This document shows positions 44,147 to 53,091 of a stretch of 64,000 nucleotides of DNA, piece after piece. This DNA comes from Phytohabitans suffuscus. GTDB taxonomy: Bacteria > Actinomycetota > Actinomycetes > Mycobacteriales > Micromonosporaceae. The position numbers were made by a program, and so were the translations under genes. The notes under the pieces were generated by a model. The model was given only the letters and a program-made list of their open reading frames with translations. It had not been told where the DNA came from and made no database searches. The stretch lies in the NCBI RefSeq assembly GCF_011764565.1, contig NZ_AP022871.1:5642320-5706319 (forward strand), read 5' to 3'. Position 1 is the first letter of the stretch; the number at the start of each line of letters is the position of its first letter.

Positions 44147-44809
44147 CTATTCGGCGGGCACCTGCCACACTGTCGTGTGTTTGACCGCGGCGTCCTCCAG
44201 GGTCGCCACCACGGGTACGTCGTACGTGGCCACCTCGCGCAGCCCCGACCGTGGCAGGTAGGCCCGTCCCGGGTCGCCGACCAGCACCTTGGCGCCACCC
44301 GCGGCCGCGCGCCGCAGGTACGACATCACGCGCCGCGCCATCTCGCGGCTGTAGAAGACGTCGCCGGCGAGAACGGCGCCGCCGGTCAGGAGCACCTCGG
44401 TGTCCGGCGGGTCGTCCAGGATGTCGCGCTCCACGGCGGTGACCGCCACGGCGTTGGCCGAGGCGTTGGCGGCCACCGCGGCCAGTGACAGCGGGTCGAT
44501 GTCCACCGCCGTGACCGGTGCGGCGCCCGCCTTGGCCGCCGCGATCGCGACCAGGCCCGAGCCCGCCGCCAGGTCCAGGACGCCGCGACCGCTGACCAGG
44601 GCGGGGTTGTCGAGCACGTAGCGGGCCAGCGCCTGCCCGCCCGCCCACGCGAAACCCCAGAACGGCGGGGCCTGCCGGCCGGGCGAGGAGACCTCCGTCC
44701 GCTCCCACAGCGCGATGGCCTCCTCCGCCTGGTGGAGCAGGATCTCGGGGACGAGGGGTACCGGGGAGAGGCGGGTGTGCTCGCGGACGAAGGCACGGGG
44801 TTCGGTCAC
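44147..44809 (-). CDS. Class I SAM-dependent methyltransferase (PrmA/lysine-methyltransferase-like)
   Basis: 220 residues. The SAM motif is GVLDLAAGSGLVAIAAAKAGA with VTAVDIDPLSL, and the opening FVREHTRLSPVPLVPEILLHQAEEAI matches small protein methyltransferases related to the ETFB lysine methyltransferase. The GTG at 44809 follows AGGA. It lies 94 bases upstream of fxsA2 on the same strand, so it could be transcribed with the Fxs operon, but it has no counterpart beside copy 1 and is common elsewhere. I treat it as a neighbour. Confidence 0.8.
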   Translation of the reverse strand: MTEPRAFVREHTRLSPVPLVPEILLHQAEEAIALWERTEVSSPGRQAPPFWGFAWAGGQALARYVLDNPALVSGRGVLDLAAGSGLVAIAAAKAGAAPVTAVDIDPLSLAAVAANASANAVAVTAVERDILDDPPDTEVLLTGGAVLAGDVFYSREMARRVMSYLRRAAAGGAKVLVGDPGRAYLPRSGLREVATYDVPVVATLEDAAVKHTTVWQVPAE

Positions 44810-44887
44810 CCGTCGAATCCTAATATTGACCGTTTTGCTGACCGGTGTCCGACTCCAGGTATGGCGGGGCCAGGGCACTCTGGCTGA

Positions 44888-46054
44888 GTGGCGGGTCGGG
44901 ACAGCTTTCTGGAAGTGACGTGGACCGACGAGGTCACCGGCAGGCACGGCTACCTCGTCATCGACCGGCTGGTGCGCGGTGCGGCCAGCGGGGGCCTGCG
45001 GATGCGCGATGGGTGCACGCTCGACGAGGTGCGCGATCTCGCCCGCGGGATGACCCTCAAGGAGGCCGTCGTCTACTCCCCGGGCGACGCCTACGTCCCG
45101 TTCGGCGGGGGAAAGGGCGGCATCGACTTCGCGCCGCACGACCCGGGGGCGCGCGGGGTCATGGCGCGGTACGTGGTCGCGATGAAGCCGCTGCTGGAGG
45201 CGTACTGGTCGGCCGGCGAGGACCTCGGCGTGCGGCAGGACGTGCTGGAGGAGGTGGCGCTCGAGGCGGGGCTGCGGTCGACCATCGACGCGGCGCTGCG
45301 GCTGGTGCCGGACCCGGCGGCGGCGCTCGACCGGGTGCGCGCCGGCTTCGCGGTCTCCGTCGACGGCGTGAGCCTCGCCGACCTTGTGGGCGGGTACGGC
45401 GTCGCCGAGGTGGCCCTCGCCGCGGCGCAGCGGGTGGGGCTGCTGGGCGGCGGCGCGCGGGCGGTCGTGCAGGGGTTCGGCTCGATGGGCGGGGCCACCG
45501 CGCGATACCTGGCGCGGGCCGGTGTCCCGGTGGTGGGCATCTGCGACGCGCTCGGGGTCGTCTGGCATCCGGACGGCCTCGACGTCGAGGCGCTGCTGCG
45601 CACCCGCGACCGGTACGGGCGGGTGGACCGGCGCTCCCTGCGCCCCGGCGACCGGGAGCTGCCCCGCGAGGACTGGCTGGCCGTCGAGGCGGAGATCCTG
45701 GTGCCGGCCGCCCTCTCGTACGTGCTGACCGAGGCCAACGTCGACGCGGTCAACGCGCGGCTGGTCGTCGAGGCGGCGAACGTGCCGACCACGGCCGCCG
45801 GCGAGGCGGCGCTCACCGCCCGGGGCGTACCCGTGATCCCGGACTTTGTCGCGAACGTGGCGACGAACGCCTGGTGGTGGTGGACGCTGTTCGGCGACAT
45901 CGCGCCGACCGCGGAGGCCGCCTTCGGCAGGATCTCGACCACGCTGCGCGGGCTGCTCCACGAGATGCTCGACCGCGCGGCCCGCACCGGCGGCTCGCCC
46001 CGGGCCGCCGCGCTGGCGATGGCGAACGAACGCGCGGCCGAGCTACCCAGGTAG
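44888..46054 (+). CDS. Glu/Leu/Phe/Val dehydrogenase family protein
   Basis: 388-residue NAD(P)-dependent amino-acid dehydrogenase that deaminates an amino acid to a 2-oxo acid. The N-terminal domain has GGLRMRDGCTLDEV and the catalytic-lysine block PFGGGKGGID; the Rossmann fold starts VVQGFGSMGGATARYLARAG. The WWWW stretch near residue 338 is a feature of this subfamily. GTG start. Substrate (Glu, Leu or other) cannot be settled from sequence. The 3' end overlaps the convergent CBM protein by 12 bases. Confidence 0.88.
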   Translation: MAGRDSFLEVTWTDEVTGRHGYLVIDRLVRGAASGGLRMRDGCTLDEVRDLARGMTLKEAVVYSPGDAYVPFGGGKGGIDFAPHDPGARGVMARYVVAMKPLLEAYWSAGEDLGVRQDVLEEVALEAGLRSTIDAALRLVPDPAAALDRVRAGFAVSVDGVSLADLVGGYGVAEVALAAAQRVGLLGGGARAVVQGFGSMGGATARYLARAGVPVVGICDALGVVWHPDGLDVEALLRTRDRYGRVDRRSLRPGDRELPREDWLAVEAEILVPAALSYVLTEANVDAVNARLVVEAANVPTTAAGEAALTARGVPVIPDFVANVATNAWWWWTLFGDIAPTAEAAFGRISTTLRGLLHEMLDRAARTGGSPRAAALAMANERAAELPR

Positions 46055-46834
46055 GACCAGGCGATCGAAGTCGGGGGCCCAGCCCCACCGGTTGCCGAAC
46101 TCGATCGCGTTCGCGCCGGCCCGCAGCGTCAGCGTGACCTTGACCGAGCCCACCTTGTCCCAGCCGCCCGAGGACGGGAAGTCGACGATCTGCGCGAAGC
46201 GGCCGTTGACCTCGACGGTGGCGGTCCGGCGCTCCCCGGTGACGTAGTAGATCGTCACCTCGTGCCGCCCGGCCGTCGCCACCGTGACGCCGTTGAACGT
46301 GAGCGTGTTGTCGCGGTCGCCGCCGACCCAGCCCACCAGGCTGCCGCCGGACGCGCCGGCCAGCTCGCGCGCCGCGGCCCGGCCACGCAGGCGGTTTCCG
46401 GGCGCCTCCGCCTCGTACGAGGCGACCGGCGGGGCGGTCGGCGACGGGGTCGAGGCCACCGGCGGCGGGGGCTGCGCGGCCGGCGGGGCAGGGGGAGGCG
46501 GCGGCGCGACCGGCTCCTCGTACTCCGGCGGGGACGGCGTGGGGGACGGGGCCTCGGACACCGCGGCGGCCGCGGGTGGCCACCGCAGGGGCGGCGTCCG
46601 CCCGCGCGGGTCGGTGGAGCCGTCGGACGTGGCGAAGAGCGCGACCGGCACGCTGGCCAGTGCCGCGGCGGCGAGCGCGATCAGGGTCCAGCGCCAGCGC
46701 CGGGTGAGGCCGGGCTCGGGTGCGGCGCCGTTCGGGGGCGCGTGCCCCATCGCCGGGATCAGCGCGGGCAGCTGCTGGGTCGGGGCATCGACGGTGCGAA
46801 ACTCCGCCGTCTCCTCGTTGCCCGCTTCGCCCAC
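46043..46834 (-). CDS. Membrane-anchored protein with a CBM6/35-like carbohydrate-binding domain
   Basis: 263 residues. A cytoplasmic N-terminus with a TRRWRW step precedes one membrane span (TLIALAAAALASVPVALFA, about 50-68), then a Pro-rich extracytoplasmic spacer (about 80-140) and a C-terminal beta-sandwich starting SYEAEAPGNRLRG and ending WGWAPDFDRLVLPG. That pattern matches CBM6/CBM35-type modules, which bind polysaccharide ends. No catalytic domain. Probably a cell-surface glycan-binding protein; the ligand is unknown. Confidence 0.75.
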   Translation of the reverse strand: MGEAGNEETAEFRTVDAPTQQLPALIPAMGHAPPNGAAPEPGLTRRWRWTLIALAAAALASVPVALFATSDGSTDPRGRTPPLRWPPAAAAVSEAPSPTPSPPEYEEPVAPPPPPAPPAAQPPPPVASTPSPTAPPVASYEAEAPGNRLRGRAAARELAGASGGSLVGWVGGDRDNTLTFNGVTVATAGRHEVTIYYVTGERRTATVEVNGRFAQIVDFPSSGGWDKVGSVKVTLTLRAGANAIEFGNRWGWAPDFDRLVLPG

Positions 46835-46914
46835 GACCGCGCCCTCTGTCCACTATGGAATAATCGAGGCCGGCCGTTGCCGCCGGAGTGAGGGTACGTG
46901 AGCTGTCCGGCGGC

Positions 46915-48363
46915 TCAGCGAGAGGGGTGGACCCGCGTCTCGGCCGCCTGCCACGCGGCCTCCGCGCCGCTCGCGGGCCGGTAGGACCGCAGCTGCTGGC
47001 CGCGGCGCAGCAGGGCCCGCAGGTCGCTCAACCCACCGTGTACCACGCCAAGTGCGCGCGCCTGCACCAGCGCGTTACCGAGCGCGGTCGCCTCGACCGG
47101 GCCGGCGACCACGGGCAGCCCGCAGGCGTCGGCGGTCAGCTGGCAGAGCAGCGTGTTTCGCGCGCCGCCGCCGACGATGTGCACCGCGTCGACGTCGCGG
47201 CCGGAGAGCTGGCTGGCCTGGCGTACGGCACGCCGGTGCGCGAGCGCGAGACTGTCCACAATGCACCGGGTGAACCCGGCGGGCGACCGCGGCACCGGCT
47301 GGCCGCTCGCCGCGCACGCGGCGGCGATCCGCGCCGGCATGTCGCCCGGCGGCAGGAACACCGGGTCGTCGACGTCGACCAGCGCGCCGAGCGCGGGCTC
47401 GCGGGCGGCGCCGGTGAGCAGTCCGGTCACGTCAGCGGCGTCCGACAGGCCCCACGCGCGCATCGACTCCTGGAGCACCCACAGCCCCATCACGTTGCGC
47501 AGGTAGCGGACGGTGCCGTCGACGCCCGCCTCGTTGGTGAAGTTGGCCGCGCGGCTGGCCGCGCTGAGCACCGGCTCAGGCAGCTCGACGCCGACGAGTG
47601 ACCACGTACCGCAGGAGACGTAGGCGAACCGCTCGCCCTCCGCCGGCACCGCGACCACCGCGCACGCCGTGTCGTGCGACCCGACCGCCGTCACGGGCAG
47701 GCCCATCTCTCGCACGACTCCAGCAGAGTCGCCAGGCCGTCGCAGCTCACCGAAGAGCCGTGCCGGCAGGCCCGCGCGGGCGATCAGATCTGAAGACCAT
47801 TCCCGGGTACGCACGTCGAGCAGCTGGGTCGTGGACGCGTTGGTCACCTCGGTACCGGCGACGCCGGTGAGCCAGTAGGAGAGCAGGTCGGGGATGAGCA
47901 GCATCCGCTCGGCGGCCGCCATGGCGGGCGTGTCGACGGCGGAGGTGAGCTGGAAGAGCGTGTTGAACGGCAGCAGCTGCAGGCCGGTCGTGCCGTACAG
48001 CCACTCGGCGCCGAGCTTGGCGACCACCGCGTCCAGCACGCCGTCGGTGCGCGCGTCCCGGTAGTGCACCGGGTTGCCCAGCAGCGCCCCGTCGCGGTCG
48101 AGCAGGCCGTAGTCGACGGCCCACGAGTCGATGCCGACGCTCGCCAGGTCGGGGTGCCGGGCCATCGCCGCGCGGAGTCCGGCCAGCACCTCCGTGTACA
48201 GGCGCAGCGCGTCCCAGTGCAGCGTGTCGAGCAGCCGCACCGGCCCGTTGTCGAAGCGGTGCGCCTGCGCCAGGCTCACCCCGTCCGGCGACACGTCGGC
48301 CACCATCACGCGACCGCTCGCCGCGCCGAGGTCGACCGCCGCGACGACGGCCCGCCGGCTCAT
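46915..48363 (-). CDS. rhaB: Rhamnulokinase RhaB
   Basis: 482-residue FGGY-family sugar kinase phosphorylating L-rhamnulose. It has VAAVDLGAASGRVMVA at the N-terminus, GIDSWAVDYGLLDRDG, the VGSHDTACAV and YVSCGTWSLVGVEL phosphate-binding blocks, and VHIVGGGARNTLLCQ near the end. It is the last gene of the rhamnose operon and overlaps the stop of the aldolase-dehydrogenase by ATGA. Confidence 0.95.
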   Translation of the reverse strand: MSRRAVVAAVDLGAASGRVMVADVSPDGVSLAQAHRFDNGPVRLLDTLHWDALRLYTEVLAGLRAAMARHPDLASVGIDSWAVDYGLLDRDGALLGNPVHYRDARTDGVLDAVVAKLGAEWLYGTTGLQLLPFNTLFQLTSAVDTPAMAAAERMLLIPDLLSYWLTGVAGTEVTNASTTQLLDVRTREWSSDLIARAGLPARLFGELRRPGDSAGVVREMGLPVTAVGSHDTACAVVAVPAEGERFAYVSCGTWSLVGVELPEPVLSAASRAANFTNEAGVDGTVRYLRNVMGLWVLQESMRAWGLSDAADVTGLLTGAAREPALGALVDVDDPVFLPPGDMPARIAAACAASGQPVPRSPAGFTRCIVDSLALAHRRAVRQASQLSGRDVDAVHIVGGGARNTLLCQLTADACGLPVVAGPVEATALGNALVQARALGVVHGGLSDLRALLRRGQQLRSYRPASGAEAAWQAAETRVHPSR

Positions 48364-50389
48364 CGCAGGAATGCGGCTGCGACGCCGGCGTCGACGGGTA
48401 TGTGTAGTCCGGTGGTGTGGGTGAGGTCGCCGGCGGTGAGTGCGTAGACGGCGTTGGCGACGTGTTCGGGCAGTGTTTCTTGTTTGAGGAGGGTGCGTTG
48501 GGCGTAGAACGCGCTGAGTTGGTTTTCGGGGATGCCGTAGGTGGCGGCGCGTTGGGCGCCCCAGCCGCTGGTGAAGATGCCGGAGCCTTGGACGACGCCG
48601 TCGGGGTTGATGCCGTTGACGCGGATGCGGTGTGGGCCGAGTTCGGCGGCGAGGAGTCGTACTTGGTGGGCTTGGTCGGCTTTGGCGGCGCCGTAGGCGA
48701 TGTTGTTGGGGCCGGCGAACACCGAGTTTTTGCTGGTGATGTAGATGATGTCGCCGCCCATGTTCTGGTCGATCAGTGCCCGCGCGGCTTCCCGGGAGAC
48801 CAGGAACGAGCCGCGGGCCATCACGTTGTGTTGGAGGTCCCAGTCGCCGTCGGTGGTTTGTAGCAGGGGTTTGGAGATGGACAGGCCGGCGTTGTTGACG
48901 ATCAGGTCGATGCCACCGAACGCGAGGACTGTCTGTTGGATGGCGTGTTGGACGGCGGCGGTGTCGGTGACGTCGACGGTGACCGGTATCGCGATGTCGG
49001 TGTCTCCGATTTCGGCGGCGACGGTGGCGGCGCTGTGCGGGTTGCGGTCGGCGATGACGACGCAGGCGCCTTCGGCGGCGAGGCGGTGGGCGATGGCCCG
49101 GCCGATGCCTGAGCCGGCGCCGGTGACCAGGGCGATGCGGGCGGTCAGGGGTTTGGGTTTGGGTAGGCGTTGGAGTTTGGCTTCTTCCAGGGTCCAGTAT
49201 TCGATGCGGAACTTTTCCGCTTCGCTGATCGGCTGGTAGGTGGAGATGGCATGCGCGCCGGCCATGACGTTGATGGCGTTGAGGTAGAACTCGCCGGCCA
49301 CCCGGGCGGTTTGTTTGTTGGTTCCGTAGGAGAACATGCCGATGCCGGGGATCAGCACGATCGCCGGGTCCGCCCCCCGCATGGGTGGGCTGTCGGGGGT
49401 GGCGTGTTGCTGGTAGTAGGCGGCGTAGTCGGCCCGGTACTGGGCGTGTAGTTGGGTGAGGCGTTCTTTGACCTCGTCCAGGGGGGTGGTGGGGGCAGGT
49501 CCAGGACGAGGGGGCGGACTTTGGTGCGTAGGAAGTGGTCGGGGCAGGAGGTGCCGAGCGCGGCCAGCCGCGGGTGTTCGGCGCGGGCCAGGAAGTCGAG
49601 CACGACGCTGGTGTCGGTGTAGTGGCCGACCTGCCGCCGGTCGGTGGAGGCTAGGCCGCGTAGCAGTGGGGCGAGTGCGGCGGCGCGGGCGTGCCGCTCG
49701 GGTTCGGGCAGCGGGGTGTAGCCGTCGATGGTCGGGCCGAATGGTTCGGGGCGGCCGCGTTCGTCGATGAACGCCTGCGCGGTCCGGATGATCTCCAGGG
49801 AGTTGGCCTCACACTCGGCGCTGGTGTTGCCCCAGGCGGTGATGCCGTGACCGCCCAGGATCACCCCGACCGCCCGCGGATGAGCGGCTTTGGCGGCGGC
49901 GATGTCCAGGCCGAGTTGGAAACCGGGCCGCCGCCACGGTAGCCACACCACCCGGTCGCCGAAGCATTCCTTGGTGAGGGCTTCGCCGTCGGCGGCGGTG
50001 GCGAACGCGATACCCGCGTCCGGGTGTAGGTGGTCGACGTGTGCGGCGTCGACCAGGCCGTGCATCGCGGTGTCGATCGACGGGGCGGCCCCGCCCCGCC
50101 CGTGTAGGCAGTAGTCGAAGACGGCGACCATCTCGTCTTCACGCTCCACCCCTGGATACACACCGGTCAGGGCGCGGAGGCGGTCCAGGCGCAGCACCGC
50201 CAAACCCGCCTCGGTCAACGTGCCCAGGTCACCGCCGGAGCCTTTGACCCACAGCAGGTCGACCGGCCCCCCGGTGACCGGATCAGTGCCGGCGCCTTTG
50301 GCGGAGGTGTTACCACCGGCGTAGTTGGTGTTGCCACGGTCGGCGCCGAGCCGGTTCGAACGACCGATCAGATCCTCAACAGTGGACAC
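48360..50389 (-). CDS. Bifunctional rhamnulose-1-phosphate aldolase/short-chain dehydrogenase, frameshifted in this sequence
   Basis: Fusion enzyme splitting rhamnulose-1-phosphate to dihydroxyacetone phosphate and lactaldehyde, then oxidising the lactaldehyde. The N-terminal class II aldolase domain has NTNYAGGNTSAKG and HVDHLHPDAGIAFA. The C-terminal SDR domain has VTGAGSGIGRAIA, NNAGLS and YGAAKADQ. The frame breaks in the C runs (coding strand) at 49481-49495: LVLDLPP joins TTPLDEVKERLTQL with one extra base, giving 676 residues, as expected for this fusion family (TIGR02632 type). GTG start, four bases after the rhaI stop. Confidence 0.9.
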
Positions 50390-50393
50390 GTTT

Positions 50394-51554
50394 TCAGGCT
50401 CCCCATCCGGCTTGCTGCCCGCCGACCCGCCCGGCCACGATCTTCTCGGTGTAACCGGACCGCTGATAGGCGCCGACCGGATCCGGATCCAACCCCATCT
50501 CCCGCCGCACGTCCGCCAGCAGGGGCCGCACGTCGGTGTTGTAGGCGTCCATCAACACCGCGTTGGCACCCAACACGTCACCGGCCTGCTGCGCCCCGGT
50601 CAGCGCGTCCCGATCGACCAGCAACGCCTTCGCGGTCGCCTCCTGCACGTTCATCACCGAGCGGATCTGGGCCGGGATCTTGGGCTCGATGTTGTGACAC
50701 TGATCGAGCATGAACGCGACCCCCGCCTCGGCCTTCAACGCGTCCGCCGACACGATCTCGTGCATGATCCGGAACAGCTGGAACGGATCAGCGGCCCCGA
50801 CCATCAGGTCGTCGTCGGCGTAGAACCGCGAGTTGAAATCGAACGCACCCAACTTGCCCTCGCGTAGCAGGAACGCCACGATGAACTCGATGTTCGTACC
50901 CGGAGCGTGATGGCCGGTGTCGATCACCACCTGCGCCTTCGGGCCCAGCCGCAGACAGTGCGCGTAGGCCGTACCCCAATCCGGGACGTCCGTGGTGTAA
51001 AAGGCCGGCTCGAACAGTTTGTACTCCAACAACAGCCGCTGGTCGTCGCCGAGCCGGTCGTAGGTTTCCTGGAGCGCCTCAGCCAGGCGGTCCTGACGGG
51101 CCCGGATCGAGTCCTGACCGGGATAGTTCGTGCCATCCGAAAACCACAACTTCACATCCCGCACCCCCACCTGGCCGGCGATGTCCACACACTCCAGGAG
51201 ATGATCGATAGCCTTACGCCGCACCACCGGATCCGGGTTCGTCACCGAGCCGAGCATGTAATCGTCGTCCTGAAACACATTCGCGTTGATCGTCCCCAGG
51301 CCGACCCCAAGCTCCTTCGCGAACCCAGCCAGACGGCTGTAGTCATCCACCCTGTCCCACGGAATATGCAACGCCACCGTCGGCGCCACACCCGTAAACG
51401 CATGCACCCGAGCAGCGTCCTCCACCTTCTCAAACGGAGTACGCGGCACACCCCGCTGCCCGAACACCTTGAACCGCGTCCCCGAATTACCAAACGCCCA
51501 CGACGGCAACTCGATCCGCTGAGCCCGCAACGCCGCGCGTACCGCTTCAGTCAT
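50394..51554 (-). CDS. rhaI: L-rhamnose isomerase RhaI
   Basis: 386-residue isomerase converting L-rhamnose to L-rhamnulose, of the RhaI type found in Pseudomonas and Actinobacteria. It has WAFGNSGTRFKVF at the start and the metal-binding TIM-barrel blocks VKLWFSDGTNYPGQD, LLLEYKLFEPAFY, VVIDTGHHAPGTNIE and AFDFNSRFYADDDL. The ATG at 51554 overlaps the end of rhaM by eight bases. The first half of the gene favours G- and T-ending codons, unlike its neighbours. Confidence 0.95.
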   Translation of the reverse strand: MTEAVRAALRAQRIELPSWAFGNSGTRFKVFGQRGVPRTPFEKVEDAARVHAFTGVAPTVALHIPWDRVDDYSRLAGFAKELGVGLGTINANVFQDDDYMLGSVTNPDPVVRRKAIDHLLECVDIAGQVGVRDVKLWFSDGTNYPGQDSIRARQDRLAEALQETYDRLGDDQRLLLEYKLFEPAFYTTDVPDWGTAYAHCLRLGPKAQVVIDTGHHAPGTNIEFIVAFLLREGKLGAFDFNSRFYADDDLMVGAADPFQLFRIMHEIVSADALKAEAGVAFMLDQCHNIEPKIPAQIRSVMNVQEATAKALLVDRDALTGAQQAGDVLGANAVLMDAYNTDVRPLLADVRREMGLDPDPVGAYQRSGYTEKIVAGRVGGQQAGWGA

Positions 51555-51894
51555 CGAGAGCCTCCTTGAGCTGCGCGTCGAGGTTGAAGATCTCGTCCAG
51601 CACGGTGAAGCCCTCGTCCGGCCGGCGGCCGTCGAGTGCTTCGAAGAACGGCGCCATCTCGGCCTGCCAGCGCGCGTTGACGTCGGTGCGCTCCATCGCG
51701 GCGAGCGAGGCCGCGAGGTCTTCCGTGCGGAAGTGGCCGACGAGCAGCCCGTCGTCGTGCAGGAAGAGCGAGTAGTCGTGCCAGCCGGCGTCGCGCAGAG
51801 CGCGGAGCATGTCGGGCCACACGGCGGCGTGGCGCTCCCGGTACTCGGCGAGCCGGTCAGGCCTGACCCGAAGGATGAAGCAGACACGTCGCAC
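51547..51894 (-). CDS. rhaM: L-rhamnose mutarotase RhaM
   Basis: 115-residue RhaM/RhaU family protein that interconverts rhamnose anomers. Typical motifs are FILRVRPDRLAEYRERHAAVWPDML, GWHDYSLFLHDDGLLVGHF and ARWQAEMAPFF. First gene of the operon rhaM-rhaI-aldolase-rhaB, with a candidate LacI-type operator about 40 bases before its GTG start. Confidence 0.95.
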   Translation of the reverse strand: MRRVCFILRVRPDRLAEYRERHAAVWPDMLRALRDAGWHDYSLFLHDDGLLVGHFRTEDLAASLAAMERTDVNARWQAEMAPFFEALDGRRPDEGFTVLDEIFNLDAQLKEALDD

Positions 51895-51930
51895 GTTCGT
51901 TACTCCGGGGCTGTGTCGTCGCGGCGGTGG

Positions 51931-51942
51931 TGAACCGTTTCA
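51931..51942. promoter_or_regulatory. Candidate LacI-type operator upstream of rhaM
   Basis: TGAACCGTTTCA is a near-palindrome with the CG centre typical of LacI-family operators. It lies between the LacI regulator and rhaM, where autogenous and operon control would meet. Confidence 0.5.
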
Positions 51943-51981
51943 AATCTGTGGCCCCAACATACGAGCGGCGTTGCGCGCATG

Positions 51982-53013
51982 TCAAGGACGGGTGAACTGG
52001 CTGGACTCCCGCACGACGAGCTCCGGCTCGAAGACGACCTGCTGGTGCCGGTGGGTTTCCGGCTGGTTGGCCTCTTCGAGGAGGAGTCCGGCGGCGGTCT
52101 GGCCGAGGCGCTGGCGGGGTTGGCGGACGGAGGAGAGGGGCACCGCCGCGGCGGCGGCGAACTCGATGTCGTCGTAGCCGACGAGCGCGATGTCGTCGGG
52201 CACCCGGATGTGCTGTCGGGTGAGCACCTGGAGCACGCCCAGCGCCAGCAGGTCGTTGGCGCAGAACACGGCGGTCGCCCTGCTCTCGCGCGGTTGGCCG
52301 AGGATGCGGGCGGCGGCGTCCCGGCCGGCGGCGACGGTCAGGGCGGGCGTGTCGTACCGCCGCAGGTGCTCCTGCTCGCTCAGCCCGGCGCCGGCGAGCG
52401 CCTGGAGTGCGCCGTCGTAGCGGTCGCGGACCTGTTCGAGGCGGTGCGGTCCGCCGGCGAAGGCGATGCGGCGGTGGCCGCTTTCGACGAGGTGGCGCAT
52501 GGCCAGCTCGCCGCCGAGCCGGTCGTCGACGGAGACCGAGCAGATGTCGGCCTGCCGTGACCGCCGGTCGAGCAGGACCACGAGCACGCCCCGGTCGCGG
52601 AGGCGGTGCAGTCGTGCGCTGGCGTCGTCGACGGGGGTGATGAGGACGCCTTGGACGCGTTGTTCTTCGAGGAGGTCGAGGTAGGCGTTTTCTTTGGTGA
52701 GGTCGCCGTCGCTGTTGCAGAAGATGACGGCCATGCCGGCGGCGCCGGTGGTGTCTTCGACGCCTTTGGCGACGTCGGTGAAGAAGGGGTTGGCGACGTC
52801 GAGGACGACGAGGCCGAGGGTGCGTCCGCGGCCTCGGCGTAGTTGGCGGGCGGCGTCGTTGGGCACGAAACCCAGCTCGGTGATGGCCGCGAGGACGCGC
52901 GAGCGGGTGGTGGGCGCGACGATGTCGGGCCGGTTGAGCACATTGGACACGGTGCCGACGGACACCCCCGCGTGGTTGGCCACATCGCGGATGCTGACCG
53001 CTGGTCCCGCCAC
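51982..53013 (-). CDS. LacI-family regulator, probable rhamnose operon repressor
   Basis: 343 residues. The HTH is SIRDVANHAGVSVGTVSNVLN; the hinge has LGFVPNDAARQL and the ligand domain LGLVVLDVANPFFTDVAKGVED. I chose GTG at 53013, with AGGGGAG upstream. It is encoded immediately upstream of rhaM on the same strand, consistent with a RhaR-type repressor responding to rhamnose or a derivative. A second LacI-type site lies upstream in the gap to the DUF6807 gene, so it may control that gene as well. Confidence 0.85.
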   Translation of the reverse strand: MAGPAVSIRDVANHAGVSVGTVSNVLNRPDIVAPTTRSRVLAAITELGFVPNDAARQLRRGRGRTLGLVVLDVANPFFTDVAKGVEDTTGAAGMAVIFCNSDGDLTKENAYLDLLEEQRVQGVLITPVDDASARLHRLRDRGVLVVLLDRRSRQADICSVSVDDRLGGELAMRHLVESGHRRIAFAGGPHRLEQVRDRYDGALQALAGAGLSEQEHLRRYDTPALTVAAGRDAAARILGQPRESRATAVFCANDLLALGVLQVLTRQHIRVPDDIALVGYDDIEFAAAAAVPLSSVRQPRQRLGQTAAGLLLEEANQPETHRHQQVVFEPELVVRESSQFTRP

Positions 53014-53065
53014 GTGCGCTCCCCTCTGCCCTTGCCTCTCCACACCGTAGTGTGCCATGAATATC

Positions 53066-53079
53066 GGTAAGCGCTTTCC
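53066..53079. promoter_or_regulatory. LacI-type operator between the regulator and the DUF6807 gene
   Basis: GGTAAGCGCTTTCC is a near-perfect palindrome of the classical AGCGCT LacI-family type. It abuts the AAGGAG ribosome site of the DUF6807 gene and is about 50 bases upstream of the regulator gene, so it could control both. Confidence 0.65.
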
Positions 53080-53091
53080 AAGGAGTGCGAA

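Noticed and set aside
44147..44809. Methyltransferase as a fifth Fxs component
   Set aside because: It has no equivalent at the first Fxs set and resembles a common protein methyltransferase. Adjacency alone is weak evidence.
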